Shown: in pieces, positions 3,432-5,046 of the stretch | Layout of the letters: the number at the start of each line of letters is the position of its first letter | Position numbering within the stretch: the first letter of the stretch is position 1 | DNA from: Ignavibacteriaceae bacterium | GTDB taxonomy: Bacteria > Bacteroidota > Ignavibacteria > Ignavibacteriales > Ignavibacteriaceae | Assembly (NCBI GenBank): GCA_025449775.1 | Contig: JANWIS010000128.1 | Location: forward strand, 1 to 5,046 | DNA length: 5,046 nt | Direction of reading: 5' to 3' | Made by a program: the position numbers and the translations under genes | Notes under the pieces: generated by a model | Seen by the model: the letters and a program-made list of their open reading frames with translations, nothing else | Told to the model about the DNA's origin: nothing | The model's database searches: none

Positions 3432-5046
3432 ATCTTCCACACGAATTAAAAATTGCCGAGTTAGAAAAACAGCTTACGCTAAAAGTCCGTGATCTGGAAA
3501 TTGAAACTGCTCTTGAAAAGGTTCGTTCATCTGCATTGGCAATGAAGCAACCTGCAGATATGATAAAAGTGTGCAGGATTATTTCAAGGCAGCTAAAAAT
3601 CTTCGGAGTAAAAAATATAAGAAACACCCAGACTGTTATTCTCAATGAAAGTAAAAGCACTTATCTTAATTACCAATATTTTCCCCCATATAATAAAAGT
3701 ATAATTGAAGATACCGAATACGCCAAGCATCCCAAGGCCAATGAGTTAGCTGAGACTGTTAAAAAATCAGCTAACGCATTTTTCAGTCAGAGTTTCCGCG
3801 GGAAATCTTTAGATAAATTCAGAAAGTACAGAAAAGATGATAAGCAATTCCCCGATCCTTTATTAGATAAATCATCTTCTGTACATTTCTATTTCTACTC
3901 CATTGGACCGGGAGCTTTAGGCATTTCAACTTACAACACACCATTAAGTAAAGAAGATCTGAATTTGCTACGCCGTTTCAGGAACGTATTCGAACTAGCC
4001 TATCGTAGATTTATTGATATTGAACAAGCTATTGCTCAAGCGAGAGAAGCACAGATTGAATTAGGCCTGGAAAGAGTCAGAGCAAGGGCAATGGCCATGC
4101 AAAAATCTCATGAACTTGTTGAGGTGATAGATATTTTACAAAAGGAACTTACCAAACTTGAATTCATACTCAACAATTGCATCTTCTGGATTATGGATGA
4201 AGAACCTCCATCAGCAACGTGGTGGATAGGGCCTGTTAACAAAACAAATCTTCCTGAATCTTATCTGGTGCCATTTCCCAACCAGCCTTATTTCAATTCG
4301 GTTTTTGAGGCCTGGAAAAAGAGAATAGCAAAATGGGTTTACGAATTAAAGGGGACTGATAAAAAAGAGGCAGATCAATACATATTTACCGAAACTGATC
4401 TTGCCCGGTTTCCGGATAAGGTTAAAAAAGCTTTCAGGGAAGTTGACAAGGTCTATATTTCATTTTCCTTTTATAATTACGGTGGCTTGCATATTTCAAC
4501 CAAAGAACCTCTAACGGAAGAACAATTAGAAATAGTAAAAAGGTTTTCCAAAGTATTCGATATGACCTATACCCGTTTTCTTGATCTGCAAAAAGCAGAA
4601 GCACAAGCAAGAGAAGCACAGATAGAAGCTGCGCTGGAAAGAGTGAGAAGCAGAACAATGGGTATGCAAAAAAGCGAAGAGCTCAAAGTGGTAATCAAAG
4701 TTGTGTATGATCAATTCGTTCATTTAAAAATTCTTGTTGAACATGCAGGGTTCATTATAGATTATAAAGCAAGGGATGATATGCATATCTGGTTAGCTGA
4801 CCAGCACGAGGTTCCCTTCCAGGTAACCATTCCTTATTTTGATTGTGCGCATTGGAATAGTTTTAATGAAGCAAAAGAAAAAGGAACTGATTTCTTTGCC
4901 AACCATCTTTCTTTTGAAGAAAAAAACAAATTTTACCAAGATCTTTTTAAGTTAATCCCAGGAGTGTCTGACAAAGCAAAGAAATATTATTTTAATTGCC
5001 CTGGCCTTGCAATATCCACAGTATTGTTAGAGAATGTCGGTTTGTA
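3416..5046 (+). CDS. Large cytosolic sensor protein with three tandem GAF-like modules and signalling helices, 3' truncated by the window
   Basis: The frame is open from ATG 3416 to the right edge (543 codons). TAA directly precedes the ATG (3413-3415), so no longer start exists; ATG 3428 is the alternative. The ribosome binding site is weak (AAAG). No signal peptide or membrane segment is seen. Each module starts with a charged helix: LEIETALEKVRSSALAMKQP (27-46), EAQIELGLERVRARAMAMQK (211-230), EAQIEAALERVRSRTMGMQK (400-419), with the LE(K/R)VR motif spaced 185 and 189 residues apart. The first two modules end alike: GALGISTYNTPLSKEDLNLL and VFELAYRRFIDI, against GGLHISTKEPLTEEQLEIV and VFDMTYTRFLDL. 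Module three (420 on) contains VPFQVTIPYFDCAHWNSFNE and is cut off. Such GAF-like repeats are known to me from Bacteroidetes and Ignavibacteria signalling proteins that often end in a histidine kinase or another output domain. No output domain, catalytic residue or ligand is visible here. Confidence 0.85.
   Translation, partial: MFQAMNLPHELKIAELEKQLTLKVRDLEIETALEKVRSSALAMKQPADMIKVCRIISRQLKIFGVKNIRNTQTVILNESKSTYLNYQYFPPYNKSIIEDTEYAKHPKANELAETVKKSANAFFSQSFRGKSLDKFRKYRKDDKQFPDPLLDKSSSVHFYFYSIGPGALGISTYNTPLSKEDLNLLRRFRNVFELAYRRFIDIEQAIAQAREAQIELGLERVRARAMAMQKSHELVEVIDILQKELTKLEFILNNCIFWIMDEEPPSATWWIGPVNKTNLPESYLVPFPNQPYFNSVFEAWKKRIAKWVYELKGTDKKEADQYIFTETDLARFPDKVKKAFREVDKVYISFSFYNYGGLHISTKEPLTEEQLEIVKRFSKVFDMTYTRFLDLQKAEAQAREAQIEAALERVRSRTMGMQKSEELKVVIKVVYDQFVHLKILVEHAGFIIDYKARDDMHIWLADQHEVPFQVTIPYFDCAHWNSFNEAKEKGTDFFANHLSFEEKNKFYQDLFKLIPGVSDKAKKYYFNCPGLAISTVLLENVGL
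3491..3562 (+). repeat. Signalling-helix repeat, copy 1 (diverged)
   Basis: Codons 26-49 of the sensor gene encode DLEIETALEKVRSSALAM followed by KQPADM. They align without gaps to copies 2 and 3 but are more diverged. The copy marks the start of module 1. Confidence 0.6.
4034..4117 (+). repeat. Signalling-helix repeat, copy 2
   Basis: Codons 207-234 of the sensor gene encode AQAREAQIELGLERVRARAM followed by AMQKSHEL. The stretch is a close match to copy 3 in both DNA and protein (AGAGAAGCACAGAT is shared exactly) and joins modules 1 and 2. Confidence 0.75.
4601..4684 (+). repeat. Signalling-helix repeat, copy 3
   Basis: Codons 396-423 of the sensor gene encode AQAREAQIEAALERVRSRTM followed by GMQKSEEL, exactly 189 codons after copy 2. 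The helix joins modules 2 and 3 and has the charged, heptad-like look of a coiled-coil signal relay. Confidence 0.75.

Noticed and set aside
3421..3660. 79-codon minus-strand frame, and further minus-strand frames at 4434-4723
   Set aside because: They are antisense shadows of the sensor gene, which has clear protein-level repeats and a continuous open frame.
3491..4684. Regularly spaced repeats as a CRISPR-like array
   Set aside because: The three copies are about 560 nt apart, lie in frame in one coding sequence and encode a conserved protein helix.

Overview
The window looks like chromosomal DNA of an AT-rich member of the Bacteroidetes/Chlorobi/Ignavibacteria (FCB) group. Three things point there: small envelope lipoproteins with a relaxed lipobox, a DNRLRE plus GYWKTH-type lipoprotein, and a cytosolic sensor built from tandem repeats carrying the ALERVRSRTMGMQKSEEL-type helix common in that group. 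The assignment is by protein style only; no rRNA, tRNA or housekeeping marker is present.

Layout from left to right: (1) the C-terminal end of a TPR protein on the + strand (to 196); (2) a hairpin terminator (255-278) that can serve both strands; (3) a minus-strand lipoprotein resembling DUF4382-type proteins (301-1026); (4) a 289-nt divergent intergenic region with a small GC-rich inverted motif (1131-1153); (5) a small outer-membrane beta-barrel protein of DUF3996/BAPKO_0422 type on the + strand (1316-1765); (6) a second hairpin terminator (1786-1815) between convergent genes; (7) a minus-strand lipoprotein with DNRLRE-like halves and a GYWKTH C-terminal domain (1830-2897); (8) a 518-nt region without a convincing gene (2898-3415); (9) the first 543 codons of a large soluble multi-module sensor protein on the + strand (3416 to the right edge, incomplete).

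Each gene lies on the opposite strand from its neighbour, so no operon is visible and each gene is probably its own transcription unit. The three complete genes all encode exported envelope proteins. The right-hand gene is probably a signal-transduction protein whose output domain lies beyond the window. Nothing in the sequence shows that these genes work in one pathway.

I see no CRISPR array, insertion sequence, tRNA, rRNA or recognised defence system. The points most worth a second look are the tandem sensor modules joined by near-identical helices, the mini-ORF whose stop overlaps a possible start of that sensor gene (ATGA), the split DNRLRE arrangement, a 14/15-nt direct repeat flanking the beta-barrel gene, and the GC-rich REP-like motif at 1131-1153.
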